Source: Sphingobacterium sp. ML3W | Lineage (GTDB): Bacteria > Bacteroidota > Bacteroidia > Sphingobacteriales > Sphingobacteriaceae | Reading direction: 5' to 3' | Assembly (NCBI RefSeq): GCF_029542085.1 | Contig: NZ_CP107036.1 | Coordinates: 434,001 to 498,000 of the forward strand | Length of the DNA: 64,000 bases | Shown: positions 8,326 through 17,718 of the stretch, piece by piece | How positions within the stretch are numbered: the first letter of the stretch is position 1 | Layout: each line of letters starts with the position of its first letter | Made by a program: the position numbers and the translations under genes | Notes under the pieces: generated by a model | What the model saw: only the letters and a program-made list of their open reading frames with translations | What the model was told of the DNA's origin: nothing | Databases searched by the model: none

Positions 8326-9942
8326 ATGATTAAGAAATTTAACAAGATAATAATTGCATCACTTGCATTAGCGCTACTAAGTTCTTGTAGTGATTTTTTG
8401 GACCGAAACTCACTGGTCGGTCTTTCGGAGGAGAGTTTTTGGAAGTCTGAGCAAGATGCTGTCATGGGGGTGAATACCCTTTACCATGCCAATAGGGAAT
8501 TTACCAATAGTATTGTGATTTATGGGATGATGGATGATTTTACCGATATATCCTATCAGTCTTTTGCAACGGGATTGACAACGGGCGTTTTTCCTGCCAA
8601 TGCGGGTTTTTACCTCACCTCCTGGGGAATATTTTTTAAAGGAGTGTATCGTGCAAATACGGCCCTGAAGAATATTCCTACTATCGCAATGAGTGAAGCT
8701 ATAAAAAAACGGAGTATTGGCGAAGCTAAGTTTTTCCGGGGGTATTTTTATTTTAAATTATGGGATTATTTCGGTGGAGTTCCTTTATATGACAGTCCGA
8801 TCAATGTGGATGAATCTTATGAGCCCCGGAATACGGAGAAAGAGGTGTATGAGTTTATTGTCAAAGATATGACCGAAGCTTATGAGGCATTGCCGGATAC
8901 TTATGATGCCTCAAATAAGGGACGTGTGACCAAATGGGCGGCCCTTGCCATGCGGGGCAAAGCACATCTTTGGGCGAAGGAATATGCGAAAGCTGCTGCT
9001 GATTTTAAGGAGCTGATGGATAAAAGTGACCGCAAGCTGCTTGCTGATTTCCATAGTTTGTTTCGGGTTGCCGGCAATAACAATAGTGAAGTGATCTTTG
9101 ATGTGCAATATATTGCTGAGCAGGGGCATGGTATAGCGACCGATCGTAATTACGGAAATGCCCGAGGTGCAACGACCGGATCCCAGAGGACAAGGCCTAC
9201 GCCTCAGCTTGTCAATGCTTTTGATATGGAAGATGGAACGGCTTTTAATTTTGCGAATTATACCAATGCAAAAGGACAGCCTTTTAATCCCAATAGCGCC
9301 GAGGACTGGAAAGATGAAGCTTCGGTACGTAAGCTTTTTGAAAAACGTGATCCGCGCTTGCAGCAGTCTATTGTTGTGCCATGGTCAACTTTTGTGGGGC
9401 GCGGTGGTGTGACTTATCTGTATAAGTTTCCGGTGGCGAGCACCGACCCGAATGCTTATGTGCCCGTGTGGACAAATGGCAGCTATGCATGGCGCAAATT
9501 TGTGGAGACAGGTTCTGTTTATACCCTTCAGGATAATATGCCGCAGAACTTTCCGTTGGTTCGCCTGGCAGATGTGCTGCTGATGTATGCTGAAGCAAAG
9601 AATGAGACCTTGGGTGCACCTGATCAAACGGTCTATGATGCGATGAATGCGGTTCGTAAAAGAGTTAAGATGCCTGATCTGCCTTCTGGCTTGAGTAAGG
9701 AACTGATGCGTGAGAAGATACGTCACGAACGTATGGTGGAGCTGGCCGGTGAAGGGCAGCGGTATTCGGATATCCGACGATGGAAAATCGCAAAAGATGT
9801 CGTGGACAAAGTTTGGATGACAGATTTTAACGGGACGCAGATCAGGCAGCGGGGGTTCCCAGATCATTATTATCTGTGGCCTATTCCGCAGGCAGAAAGG
9901 GATGTGAATCCAAATTTAACACAAAATCCGGGCTGGGAGTAA
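8326..9942 (+). CDS. SusD/RagB-family nutrient-binding outer-membrane lipoprotein
   Basis: This 538-residue lipoprotein is counted from the ATG at 8326; an in-frame ATG at 8284 lies inside susC and would bury the signal peptide. The leader ends LLSSC (Cys21), followed by SDFLDRNSLVGLSEESFW, a typical SusD N-terminus. Tetratricopeptide-like helices occur mid-protein (RGKAHLWAKEYAKAAADF). The C-terminal RagB/SusD signature RLADVLLMYAEAKN and the RHERMVELAGEGQRYSDIRRW block are present. It caps the SusC barrel and captures the glycan at the cell surface. The specificity cannot be deduced. It lies 11 bp after susC and 52 bp before the lyase gene, consistent with one transcript. Confidence 0.95.
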   Translation: MIKKFNKIIIASLALALLSSCSDFLDRNSLVGLSEESFWKSEQDAVMGVNTLYHANREFTNSIVIYGMMDDFTDISYQSFATGLTTGVFPANAGFYLTSWGIFFKGVYRANTALKNIPTIAMSEAIKKRSIGEAKFFRGYFYFKLWDYFGGVPLYDSPINVDESYEPRNTEKEVYEFIVKDMTEAYEALPDTYDASNKGRVTKWAALAMRGKAHLWAKEYAKAAADFKELMDKSDRKLLADFHSLFRVAGNNNSEVIFDVQYIAEQGHGIATDRNYGNARGATTGSQRTRPTPQLVNAFDMEDGTAFNFANYTNAKGQPFNPNSAEDWKDEASVRKLFEKRDPRLQQSIVVPWSTFVGRGGVTYLYKFPVASTDPNAYVPVWTNGSYAWRKFVETGSVYTLQDNMPQNFPLVRLADVLLMYAEAKNETLGAPDQTVYDAMNAVRKRVKMPDLPSGLSKELMREKIRHERMVELAGEGQRYSDIRRWKIAKDVVDKVWMTDFNGTQIRQRGFPDHYYLWPIPQAERDVNPNLTQNPGWE

Positions 9943-9994
9943 AAATACTTCCGCCTGTGGGCTAAATAGTATTGTATTATTGATAAAGAGTTGG

Positions 9995-12718
9995 ATGAAA
10001 GCATATTTTTCGTTGTTTTTGGTGTTGGTGTCAACGTCGGTCTCCCATGCACAGCAAAAAGAGATTTTAGTTGACTTGAGTCGGGGTGACTTAAATAAAA
10101 AGACCGTCGTTTATGAACGACCAAAGGGAAGAAGTGAGCGGGGGCTGGTGTTGAAAAACGTTCCCCTTGCAGGTTATCCTGATCGTTTGGCAGATATTGA
10201 AGTTGCGGTTAAGGTGCCGCAGGCAGGGTGGTATGTGCTGGAGTCAGATGCCCGGCCCCAGGATCTGGAGCGGTTAAAGCAGAAGGATGAAACGGGCTTA
10301 CTGACAAAAGTCGCCTATTTTCAGTTGGGTAGACAGCGGGTGACAAAACGTATCGTGTATGATAAACTGAAAGGTGGGCATCAGGAGCTTGGAAAATTTG
10401 AGCTCCTGAATACAACGGAAAAATTAAAAATCTGGCTGCCTGCAAATTTAATGTTGCAGGGCTTACGCATCAGGCCCTATGTTCAGCCTGTGGCACCTTT
10501 AGAGGCTGTACATTATCAGCCTAAAATTACGCCGCCGCAAGAAAGGCCAAGGTTGTGGGTGAATAAAGAAAGCTTGCCTGTTGTCAGGGCGCGGCTTTTA
10601 TCTGAAGAGAATGGTCCGGCATGGAATAAAGTGAAAGTCTCGGCTTTGGCTCCCTATACCTTTCCGACCAATGAACATCAGGAAATATTTTACAATGAAG
10701 GGCTAGAGCACTTCATTGAGCAGAAAGCTTTTTACTACCTTATGACGCAGGATGAACGAGTTGGCAGGGAAGCTGTGGATCTGGTCTCGCGTTATTTGTC
10801 AGTTCTGGAATTTGGGAATGTAACACACGGTGATATTACCCGCGAATTGGGGCGTGCAATCTATACAGGGGCACTGGTCTATGATTGGTGTTATCCACTG
10901 ATGGATGCCGGTGTTAAAAGTCAGATGCGGAAGGATTTTAAGCGACTGGTCATGGATATGGAGGTGGGCTGGCCGCCATTTTACGGACTGGAAAGTATTA
11001 TTAACGGCCATGGTAACGAAGCGCAGATCTGCCGGGATATGCTGTCCTGGAGTTTGGCCGTATATGATGAAGATCCTGAGCCCTATAAATATGTTGCTTA
11101 TAGTGTTCTGGAGCAGCTTGTGCCGATGCGTAAGTTCGAATATCAGTCCCCACGGCACAACCAGGGGGTTGATTATGGTGGTTATCGCTTTGGCTGGGAA
11201 ATGCATGCTGCCTGGTTGTATTATCGTATGTTGGGTTATCCCGTATTTGATGATAACATCAAGAATATGCCCTATTATTGGTTGTACATGCGTACGCCTG
11301 ACGGTAAAATGCTGCGCGACGGTGATATGTTTAATGTGAAGTATAATTCCAGTGATGATTTTTATTGGAAAAATCCCCAGACAATGCTGCTGTGTTATGC
11401 CTATTCGGGAAATGCGATGATCAAGGCTGAATTTTTGAAACAGGGTGGTTTGCCTGACAATCCGGTGCTGTTTCTGTTGTTAAATGATCCGAAGCTTAAA
11501 GCGGATTTCGATCGCTCAAAGCTGCCATTGACCAAAGATTTTGGGGCTGTTTTGGGGTCTATGGTCGCCCGGACGGGATGGAGCGAGGAGAAAACAAGTA
11601 AGGAGGTCGTTGCGGAGATAAAAGGTGGTGGTTATCATTTTGGAAACCATCAACATGCGGATGCCGGTGCCTTGCAGATTTATCATCACGGTATTCAGGT
11701 GGGGGATCTGGGTTTATATCTTTCTTATGGATCACCTTATGACTTTAATTTTAATAAGCGCTCTGCGGCGCACAGTATGCTGTTGGTTCGCGATCCAGCC
11801 GAACCGCTCTTATTCCGGACCAAAACTAATGATGGTGGGACACGCTTTAGTCAGCGCTTTCCGCGTACCGTAGCGGAGGTGCTCGGTGACTCCTGGTACC
11901 ATACCGGAGAAATCAGGGCTTCGGCGTTTGGTGCGGATCCTATCCAACCTGCTTACAGTTATTTTAATGTGGACCTTACGGCGGCCTATTCGTCCAAAGT
12001 AAAGTCGTATGCAAAGAGCTTTCTGTTTTTGAATCTGAAACGGAAAGATGTGCCTGCTGCGATTGTGTTATTGGATGAATTGAACACCAATAACAGCGAA
12101 TTTCAGCCCTACTGGCAGATTAATACGCTGAATAAACCGGTCGTTAATGAAGCAGGGTTTGTTTTGAATAGTCAGTTTAAAAATGTGGGCGGAACGACCT
12201 ATGTCGATATGTTTAAGCCTGCGGTGGTCGATCGGGAAGTGAGAGTTTATGCCGGTGATTCCACGGCTTTTGTATTTGGGGACCTGTATCAGGTGAAATC
12301 GCCCTGGCCTGAGGCGAGGGGTGCGCGGGTTTTGGTTAGCCCAAAAGCTAAAAGTACGCAGGTGAGTTATGCGGCGGTTTTTCAAATGGCGGAAAGTGCC
12401 GAAGCAAAATTACCGGTGAATTACGAGGAAAAGGAAGACTATTACCTGATTCGGATTGCAGATCGTGTGCTCGTTATTGCGAAACCCGATCGGTATCTCG
12501 ATAAGGCGGTTGAAATCGCTGTTCCTGCGGATCAGGAATACGAAGTGATTGTCGTGGGCTTGAAAGATGGTTTCTGGAATGTGAAAAATCCATCGAAAAA
12601 TAGTAGCTTTAATATAAATATCCTCAAAGGGAATCATACGACCAGTTGGAAATCTAAGGCAGAACTATTCTATTTGTCACCGGGGAGACAGTATGGTGCC
12701 CGTGAAGGGGCGTTTTAG
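9995..12718 (+). CDS. Heparinase II/III-family polysaccharide lyase-like protein
   Basis: This 907-residue exported protein starts at the ATG at 9995, directly before a signal peptide ending SHAQQ; an upstream TTG at 9980 is less likely. It has the two-part architecture of heparinase II/III-type lyases. An alpha-helical toroid covers about residues 170-480 (GHGNEAQICRDMLSW near 340, YQSPRHNQGVDYGGYR near 385). A beta-sandwich domain follows with the family motif NHQHADAGALQIYHHG near residues 550-565, containing the metal-binding and catalytic histidines. Such enzymes cleave uronic-acid-containing polysaccharides by beta-elimination. No sulfatase gene is visible nearby, which argues against a sulfated glycosaminoglycan. 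The exact PL family and substrate are unknown. It is the third gene of the SusCD operon. Confidence 0.85.
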   Translation: MKAYFSLFLVLVSTSVSHAQQKEILVDLSRGDLNKKTVVYERPKGRSERGLVLKNVPLAGYPDRLADIEVAVKVPQAGWYVLESDARPQDLERLKQKDETGLLTKVAYFQLGRQRVTKRIVYDKLKGGHQELGKFELLNTTEKLKIWLPANLMLQGLRIRPYVQPVAPLEAVHYQPKITPPQERPRLWVNKESLPVVRARLLSEENGPAWNKVKVSALAPYTFPTNEHQEIFYNEGLEHFIEQKAFYYLMTQDERVGREAVDLVSRYLSVLEFGNVTHGDITRELGRAIYTGALVYDWCYPLMDAGVKSQMRKDFKRLVMDMEVGWPPFYGLESIINGHGNEAQICRDMLSWSLAVYDEDPEPYKYVAYSVLEQLVPMRKFEYQSPRHNQGVDYGGYRFGWEMHAAWLYYRMLGYPVFDDNIKNMPYYWLYMRTPDGKMLRDGDMFNVKYNSSDDFYWKNPQTMLLCYAYSGNAMIKAEFLKQGGLPDNPVLFLLLNDPKLKADFDRSKLPLTKDFGAVLGSMVARTGWSEEKTSKEVVAEIKGGGYHFGNHQHADAGALQIYHHGIQVGDLGLYLSYGSPYDFNFNKRSAAHSMLLVRDPAEPLLFRTKTNDGGTRFSQRFPRTVAEVLGDSWYHTGEIRASAFGADPIQPAYSYFNVDLTAAYSSKVKSYAKSFLFLNLKRKDVPAAIVLLDELNTNNSEFQPYWQINTLNKPVVNEAGFVLNSQFKNVGGTTYVDMFKPAVVDREVRVYAGDSTAFVFGDLYQVKSPWPEARGARVLVSPKAKSTQVSYAAVFQMAESAEAKLPVNYEEKEDYYLIRIADRVLVIAKPDRYLDKAVEIAVPADQEYEVIVVGLKDGFWNVKNPSKNSSFNINILKGNHTTSWKSKAELFYLSPGRQYGAREGAF

Positions 12719-12755
12719 TAAAGGAATATATTGTTTAAATTTTTTAAATGATTTT

Positions 12756-12787
12756 GTATTCTTATTTTTGTAGAAAATTGTATACAA
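12756..12787. promoter_or_regulatory. Autoregulatory GTATAC operator abutting the gntR start codon
   Basis: The perfect palindrome TTGTATACAA at 12778-12787 ends one base before the gntR ATG (12789). A second core GTATTC lies 24 bp upstream at 12756-12761. Between them, TATTTTTG at 12763-12770 exactly matches the TAnnTTTG -7 promoter box. The mRNA leader would be only about a dozen bases. Bound regulator would cover both promoter and start, suggesting tight autorepression. Confidence 0.65.
12763..12770 (+). promoter_or_regulatory. Bacteroidota-type -7 promoter box of gntR
   Basis: TATTTTTG fits TAnnTTTG exactly and lies 18 bp before the gntR ATG. The same TATTTTTGTAGAA string recurs in front of rluD (57663). 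I could not identify a convincing -33 TTTG element at the expected distance. Confidence 0.5.
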
Positions 12788-12788
12788 T

Positions 12789-13427
12789 ATGAAAGAGGAT
12801 TCGCTTGCCAATAAGGTTTATTTGGAAGTCCGCAAGAAGATTTTGTCAAGCCAGCTCGCTGGTGGGGCGCGGTTGGTCGAAAGTGCCTGGGCCGATAAGC
12901 TGGCTGTAAGCAGAGTGGCTGTTCGCGAAGCCTTTATGCGTTTGGCGGGAGAGAGTCTGGTGGAATTTGGTGAAAAAGGAGGTTGCTTTGTGAAAAAGAT
13001 GACCGTCGCGGATGTGCGGGATATCCGTGAACTGCGTGAATTGCTTGAAGTCGGTGCTTTAAAGATTTTATTTTCAAAAAAGAATAAAGAACTGATTGAT
13101 GATTTGGAATTGATCTGCAATGACTTTTCGGATATGGTCAGCAAAGGGTATTATGGTGGAGCCTGTGAGGCCGATGTGCGCTTTCATGAACGTATTATCG
13201 AGGGTACTTGCAATTCCAGGCTAATTGCGATTTATAAAAATAGCAATATTCCTTTATTTCACATGAAATTGGGTGCTATTCTTGGGCAGATGGAGGATTA
13301 CCTGGATACCGAGCAAGAGCATCGTGCGATTGTGGATGCATTAAAAGCGAATGATTGGAACAAGGCTTATGAGACTTTGGTACATCACCTCGATCGAGGC
13401 GAGCAAGAGGCTTTGGAGCTTGTGTAA
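12789..13427 (+). CDS. GntR-family (FadR/FCD subfamily) transcriptional regulator
   Basis: This 212-residue regulator has an N-terminal winged helix at about residues 5-72 with the GntR helix-turn-helix (LVESAWADKLAVSRVAVREAF). An all-helical FCD effector domain follows. The metal or ligand residues of the FCD fold can be seen: Asp and His in EADVRFHERI, His in EQEHRAIVDAL, and His in VHHLDRG. FCD regulators typically bind small organic acids such as uronates, aldonates or pyruvate derivatives and are released from DNA by them. The gene sits in the middle of the catabolic locus, follows the lyase gene by 70 bp and has its own operator at 12756-12787. It is the obvious candidate for reading the GTATAC sites at 4886, 5044, 12756 and 14292. 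Confidence 0.92.
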   Translation: MKEDSLANKVYLEVRKKILSSQLAGGARLVESAWADKLAVSRVAVREAFMRLAGESLVEFGEKGGCFVKKMTVADVRDIRELRELLEVGALKILFSKKNKELIDDLELICNDFSDMVSKGYYGGACEADVRFHERIIEGTCNSRLIAIYKNSNIPLFHMKLGAILGQMEDYLDTEQEHRAIVDALKANDWNKAYETLVHHLDRGEQEALELV

Positions 13428-13452
13428 AGTTCTGCCGGAATATACGAAAGAG

Positions 13453-13484
13453 AAGGGGATATAGACTATAGTATCCCCTTTTTT
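13453..13484. terminator. Hairpin terminator between convergent gntR and SMP-30 genes
   Basis: AAGGGGATA (13453-13461) pairs with TATCCCCTT (13472-13480), followed on the plus strand by a T run. It terminates gntR and overlaps the last codons and stop (13466) of the opposing gene. Confidence 0.75.
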
Positions 13485-14263
13485 GTGTGACTCAATTGAA
13501 GCAATTGACCCTTTTCTGCTTCTGTAATAATCAATCCTATCGCTCCCGATGGGTCTAGTGCACAATTGGCTGGGTTTTTTCCTGATGTTTGAATTTTTTT
13601 AGTGGCTGTACCACTTTGATCCAGCACTAAGATATGCGATGAGCCATATATGGCAACAAATAAATTGCCTTCCTCATCAAATGCGATCCCATCGGGTCCG
13701 ATCTGTCCACCTGCAAGTGCAAATTTTTCAATGGAATCCATTTGGCATGATAAGGCATTCCAGTTCATTTTCCAGATCCATTTACTGCCTGTTTCAGCAA
13801 TATATAATTTGCTGCTGTTGGGGGCAAAGGCTAGTCCGTTCGGGTAGTACATGTTCTGATGGACGGCATGCGCCATACCATTGGTTCGTAGGCAGCAGAT
13901 ATAGCCCGTTTCATCTGTCAATTCGCTTCCCGGACAGGTAAATAACAGGTTTCCTTTGCTGTCAAAACATAAGTCATTGGGCATTTTTAATACTTTGTTG
14001 TCCAGCTTATTCAGGATTGTATCGCAGCTGTTGTCAGCAGGATTGTACCTACGTATGCTGTTTTGTAATGCATCGCAGAACCAGATTGTTCCGTCTGGCG
14101 CAACGGCAATTCCGTTGGGATGCCCGTCAACCTGTATACGATCGTACTTGTTGTCCCGGTAACGGATTAGGTTGCCGGCTTCTTTTTCTACCAGCCAGAT
14201 CGCGCCTTGTTGATCAAAGGCGGGGCCTTCCGGAAAGTGTAGACCGTCAATAAGTATATTCAT
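13466..14263 (-). CDS. SMP-30/gluconolactonase/LRE-family lactonase
   Basis: This 265-residue beta-propeller protein starts at the ATG at 14261-14263, giving the usual N-terminus ILIDGLHFPEGPAF. An upstream ATG at 14299 would begin inside the operator and add 12 atypical residues. Features include the metal-binding Glu in FPEGPAF (about residue 11) and repeated GIAVAPDGTIWFCD, PNDLCFDSKGNL and GPDGIAFDEEGNLF propeller motifs containing the Asn and Asp ligands. The family hydrolyses sugar-acid lactones with a divalent metal. There is no signal peptide, so it probably acts in the cytosol on the lactone made by the PQQ dehydrogenase or by an SDR. It is divergent from the aminotransferase operon, and its promoter overlaps the GTATAC operator at 14292. 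Confidence 0.88.
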   Translation of the reverse strand: MNILIDGLHFPEGPAFDQQGAIWLVEKEAGNLIRYRDNKYDRIQVDGHPNGIAVAPDGTIWFCDALQNSIRRYNPADNSCDTILNKLDNKVLKMPNDLCFDSKGNLLFTCPGSELTDETGYICCLRTNGMAHAVHQNMYYPNGLAFAPNSSKLYIAETGSKWIWKMNWNALSCQMDSIEKFALAGGQIGPDGIAFDEEGNLFVAIYGSSHILVLDQSGTATKKIQTSGKNPANCALDPSGAIGLIITEAEKGQLLQLSHTKKGIL

Positions 14264-14291
14264 CTGAATTATTTTAAAATTTATTTTAAAT

Positions 14292-14320
14292 GTATACAAA
14301 AATATTGTAATTTGGTATAC
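14292..14320. promoter_or_regulatory. Paired GTATAC operator in the lactonase/aminotransferase divergent promoter
   Basis: GTATAC cores lie at 14292-14297 and 14315-14320, 23 bp apart. The surrounding bases closely resemble the 4886-4917 operator (ATTGTAATTTG versus AATGTAATTTG between the cores). On the minus strand a perfect -7 box TATTTTTG (14304 to 14297) runs into the first core, 34 bp from the lactonase start. The site is about 100 bp upstream of the aminotransferase ATG and could serve both directions. Confidence 0.68.
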
Positions 14321-14422
14321 ATAAAATAGTGTGTATTTAAATACAAGATTGCTGTATCACGGATTAGATACAAAGCAGTCACCCCAATTATAAAAATAAT
14401 AAAAGCAAAACTTTTAATAGGC

Positions 14423-15745
14423 ATGCAAGAAAACGAAAGATCAGCCGCGATACTGCGCGAGAATGCAAAATGGATACCAGGAGGTGTGGTATCGTTGAAC
14501 AGAAAGTCGGATCCCAATATCTGCTTCGTTAAGGGAAATGGTAGCCATGTGGAGGATATCGACGGAAATAGTTATATCGATTATCAGGCTGGATTCGCAG
14601 CTTCCTTTCTTGGTCATAATGATCCAGATGTCAATGCTGCGGTATTGAAAACGCTTCAGGAACAGCAGGTGCTGATGGGAGCAGGCCCTACTTTATTGGA
14701 AGGGGAGTTTGCTGAACTGTTTTGTGCATCGGTGCCCAATGCCGAGAGCGTGCAGATCACGACAACGGGATCCGAGGCCACTTATCATGCGATCCGGATC
14801 GCCCGTGCGGTAACGGGACGCGATCATATCATTGTCATGCAGGGCGGATACAATGGTTGGCATAATGATGTGGCCTGCAATGTAATCAGCCAAAAAGTGG
14901 ATATCGGATCTTATCAAAGCCCCGGTGAATATCCCTTTGACTCACTGAGCGCCGGGGTTCCCAAAAACCACAGTGATCTGGTACATGTCATCAATTACAA
15001 TGATCTGGATAGTGTTCGTTATGTGCTGCAGAAGTATTCGGTAGCCTGTATTCTATTAGAACCTATTTTACAGAATATCGGTATCGTTAAACCGCAACCG
15101 GGATACCTGGAAGGACTTCGTAAGCTTGCAGATGAGCAAGGGTTCCTATTGATCTTTGATGAGGTAAAGACCGGATTTAGACATGCTTTAGGCGGTTATC
15201 AATCCATTTGTGGTGTTCAGCCAGATCTTTCCACCTTTGGAAAGGCGGTGGCGAATGGTTATCCTTTGGGCGTAATAGCGGGAAAGAAAAAGTATATGGA
15301 TTATTTTGTTGATCCAGATAAAGCTAAGCGGGTCATGATTGCGGGAACATTCAATGCTTTCCCGTTGACAACAGCTGCGGCAATTGCAACATTGAAAAAA
15401 CTTTCTAGTCCTGAGCACCAAGTCTATAAGCATGTTGAACGTTTGGGCGCACGTTTGGAACAGGGATATCAGGAAATATTTCCTAAATTAGGCATACCAT
15501 TTTTTGTCGCTCGTCAAGGCTCGGCCTTCTGTACTTACTTTATGGATCATGCGCCGCTTAATTTTCACGATATTCTGGATAATCATGATTTCGAACTGGA
15601 TATCCGCTACCGCAAAAATCTCATAAAAGAAGGAATCTTTAATTTCCCGGCTGCAATTAAGCAGGGAAGCATTTCCTTTGCGCATACGGAAGATGATATC
15701 GACCGGACCTTAGAAGCGACAGCACGTGTAATAAAAACTTTGTAA
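14423..15745 (+). CDS. Class III PLP aminotransferase, glutamate-1-semialdehyde aminotransferase-like
   Basis: This is a 440-residue fold-type I PLP enzyme. Visible motifs are [16 protein letters not shown] (phosphate and cofactor binding, about 113-128), [10 protein letters not shown] near 142, [12 protein letters not shown] with the PLP-ring aspartate near 243, and [14 protein letters not shown] with the Schiff-base lysine near 273. It resembles HemL-type aminomutases and aminotransferases. However, it lies in a catabolic operon rather than a haem operon, so removal of an amino group from an amino-sugar acid or omega-amino acid is more plausible. It is the first gene of the second rightward operon, 8 bp before the dehydratase gene, and is controlled by the operator at 14292-14320. 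The substrate is unknown. Confidence 0.88.
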   Translation: MQENERSAAILRENAKWIPGGVVSLNRKSDPNICFVKGNGSHVEDIDGNSYIDYQAGFAASFLGHNDPDVNAAVLKTLQEQQVLMGAGPTLLEGEFAELFCASVPNAESVQITTTGSEATYHAIRIARAVTGRDHIIVMQGGYNGWHNDVACNVISQKVDIGSYQSPGEYPFDSLSAGVPKNHSDLVHVINYNDLDSVRYVLQKYSVACILLEPILQNIGIVKPQPGYLEGLRKLADEQGFLLIFDEVKTGFRHALGGYQSICGVQPDLSTFGKAVANGYPLGVIAGKKKYMDYFVDPDKAKRVMIAGTFNAFPLTTAAAIATLKKLSSPEHQVYKHVERLGARLEQGYQEIFPKLGIPFFVARQGSAFCTYFMDHAPLNFHDILDNHDFELDIRYRKNLIKEGIFNFPAAIKQGSISFAHTEDDIDRTLEATARVIKTL

Positions 15746-15753
15746 CCCTGACT

Positions 15754-16932
15754 ATGAAAATAACCGCTATCGAAACCTTTGTATGCCATGCGCGCATGCG
15801 AAATTGGATTTTTGTTAAAGTTGTAACCGATCAGCCCGGACTTTGGGGCTGGGGTGAGGCGACGTTGGAGTGGCATACACAAAGTGTCGTTGGTGCAATT
15901 AAAGATATTTCTCAGCTGTTGGTTGGCGAGGATCCACGCCGCATTGAATATCTATGGCAGATGATGTACCGCCAGCATTTTTGGCATGGGAACGGAATTG
16001 TCCGGGGAACGGCAATCAGTGGTATTGATATTGCCCTATGGGATATTTTAGGTAAAATTCATAACGTGCCCTGTCATGAATTGTGGGGTGGTCGTGTACG
16101 GGATTATATCCGCTTATATTGTCATTTGGGGGGTGGCCGAATGGAAGATTTTTACGAAACAGCACCGGACGACGCTAAACGTTTTGGCGATCTTGCATTG
16201 AAAGCTGTTGATGAGGGTTTTACGGCTTTTAAATCCATGGCTGTTCCGGAAACGATGTCCCTGGAAGGGCTTCGCCCGATTAAATATGCTGAAGCCTGTG
16301 TAAAGGCAATGCGTGATGCAGTAGGTGATGATATCGATATTATGGTAGATTGCCATGCACGTCCTAGTCCACGCATGGGCATGCAATTTGCCAAAGCGCT
16401 AGAACCTTATGGTCTGTACTTTTTTGAGGAGCCATGCTGGCCCGAAACCATGGAGGATATTGCCCTGATTCAACGGGCAGTAGCGACACCTATCGCTTCC
16501 GGCGAACGTCTGATCGGTGTGCATGCTTTTCGGGAGATGCTTGAAAAACGTGCGGTAAGTGTTATTCAGCCTGATATTACACATTGCGGTGGATTATCTG
16601 AAGCCCGCAAAATAGCTGCTTTGGCGGATGCTTATCGTGTGTCCATGGCACCTCATAATCCACAGGGACCTGTAAGCACAGCTGCCTCTATCGAGTTGGG
16701 CTTCGCAACACCTTCGTACATTATCTGTGAGAGTGTTCACAAAGATGTTGAATGGCGGCAAGATGTCGTCAGTGAAGGATTTACAGTGCAAGAAAAAGGC
16801 CGTATTGTCCTCCCCAATACAAGAGCCGGTCTGGGTATTGAAATCAATGAAGAAGAGGTGAAAAAGCATCCGTTCCAACAGGAAATTTTACAGCGTACAT
16901 TTTACAGAGATGGCAGTGTTGGGGACTGGTAG
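15754..16932 (+). CDS. Mandelate racemase/muconate lactonizing-type enzyme, sugar-acid dehydratase-like
   Basis: This 392-residue enolase-superfamily protein has a capping domain followed by a barrel with the three Mg2+ ligands: Asp in IMVDCHAR (about residue 198), Glu in YFFEEPCW (about 223) and Glu in ASGERLIG (about 249). A catalytic histidine is in [10 protein letters not shown] near 299, and the second histidine of the DxH pair is in DCHAR. This constellation is that of galactonate/gluconate-type acid-sugar dehydratases, which turn aldonates into 2-keto-3-deoxy acids. The product would suit the DapA-family aldolase at 1-1016. It is tightly placed between the aminotransferase (8 bp) and SDR (12 bp) genes. 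The exact sugar acid cannot be assigned. Confidence 0.88.
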   Translation: MKITAIETFVCHARMRNWIFVKVVTDQPGLWGWGEATLEWHTQSVVGAIKDISQLLVGEDPRRIEYLWQMMYRQHFWHGNGIVRGTAISGIDIALWDILGKIHNVPCHELWGGRVRDYIRLYCHLGGGRMEDFYETAPDDAKRFGDLALKAVDEGFTAFKSMAVPETMSLEGLRPIKYAEACVKAMRDAVGDDIDIMVDCHARPSPRMGMQFAKALEPYGLYFFEEPCWPETMEDIALIQRAVATPIASGERLIGVHAFREMLEKRAVSVIQPDITHCGGLSEARKIAALADAYRVSMAPHNPQGPVSTAASIELGFATPSYIICESVHKDVEWRQDVVSEGFTVQEKGRIVLPNTRAGLGIEINEEEVKKHPFQQEILQRTFYRDGSVGDW

Positions 16933-16944
16933 ATTTAAATAGAT

Positions 16945-17715
16945 ATGAGAGCAGAATATAAAAACAAAGTGGTTTTGATCAGTGGTGGACTTGGTGATAT
17001 TGGCAGGGCAATAGCCGAGGCTTTTCTGACGGCGGAGGCAATTGTCTGTATTGCGGATCGTTTTGCACCCGTGCTTGCGAAAGAGCGGTGGCATTCGCTC
17101 GATGAATCTCAGACCAACTTATTTTACGATCAGGTCGATGTCTCAGATGCTGATCAGGTGGAGGCTTGGGTTGATCGTATAGAGCGGGAGCTTGGAGCAA
17201 TAGCGATCTGTATTGCTAATGCGGCCTGTGTCACGATTCAAAACTTTCGGGAGCTCAGCAATGCGGCATGGAAAAATGAAATGGCGGTCAATCTGGACGG
17301 TGCTTTTTTTCTGGCCAACGCCTGTGCGAAATCATTTGTTGCTACTGGTGTTCGCGGGAATATTGTCTTTTTGGGTAGTTGGGCAGGGCATGCCGTGCAT
17401 CAGAACCTGCCTGCATACAGTGTTTCCAAAGCTGGCTTACGGATGCTTTGTCAAGCCATGGCGCTCGAATATGCTGTTGATGGAATCCGTGTCAACGAAA
17501 TTGCACCCGGTTATGTCAACGCGGGGTTGAGTAAAGTGGTTTGGTCCAAGGATGCCGCGCTTCAAAAAAAGGCTGCCGCGGTAGTACCGCTGGGGGATAT
17601 CCTCGAAGCGGAGGAAATCGCCAAACAGGTGCTTTGGATATGCTCCGACAATTGCAGACAGATGACGGGGACAAGTATCGTACTGGATGGGGGACTCTCA
17701 TTAATTAGACCTTAG
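16945..17715 (+). CDS. Short-chain dehydrogenase/reductase (SDR)
   Basis: This 256-residue classical SDR has ISGGLGDIGRAIAEAF as the dinucleotide-binding loop (about residues 11-26), an ANAAC segment in the NNAG position, and a catalytic YSVSKAG (Tyr and Lys near 157-161). A serine in FLGSWAG precedes them. The C-terminal TGTSIVLDGGLSL is typical. It likely oxidises or reduces a hydroxyl or keto group of a sugar or sugar acid in the cytosol. It is the third gene of the aminotransferase operon, 3 bp before the ceramidase-fold gene. Confidence 0.9.
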   Translation: MRAEYKNKVVLISGGLGDIGRAIAEAFLTAEAIVCIADRFAPVLAKERWHSLDESQTNLFYDQVDVSDADQVEAWVDRIERELGAIAICIANAACVTIQNFRELSNAAWKNEMAVNLDGAFFLANACAKSFVATGVRGNIVFLGSWAGHAVHQNLPAYSVSKAGLRMLCQAMALEYAVDGIRVNEIAPGYVNAGLSKVVWSKDAALQKKAAAVVPLGDILEAEEIAKQVLWICSDNCRQMTGTSIVLDGGLSLIRP

Positions 17716-17718
17716 ATC

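Noticed and set aside
9385..9867. 160-codon open frame antisense to susD
   Set aside because: The susD protein in the opposite direction is complete and has clear family motifs; this frame is a shadow of its codon pattern.
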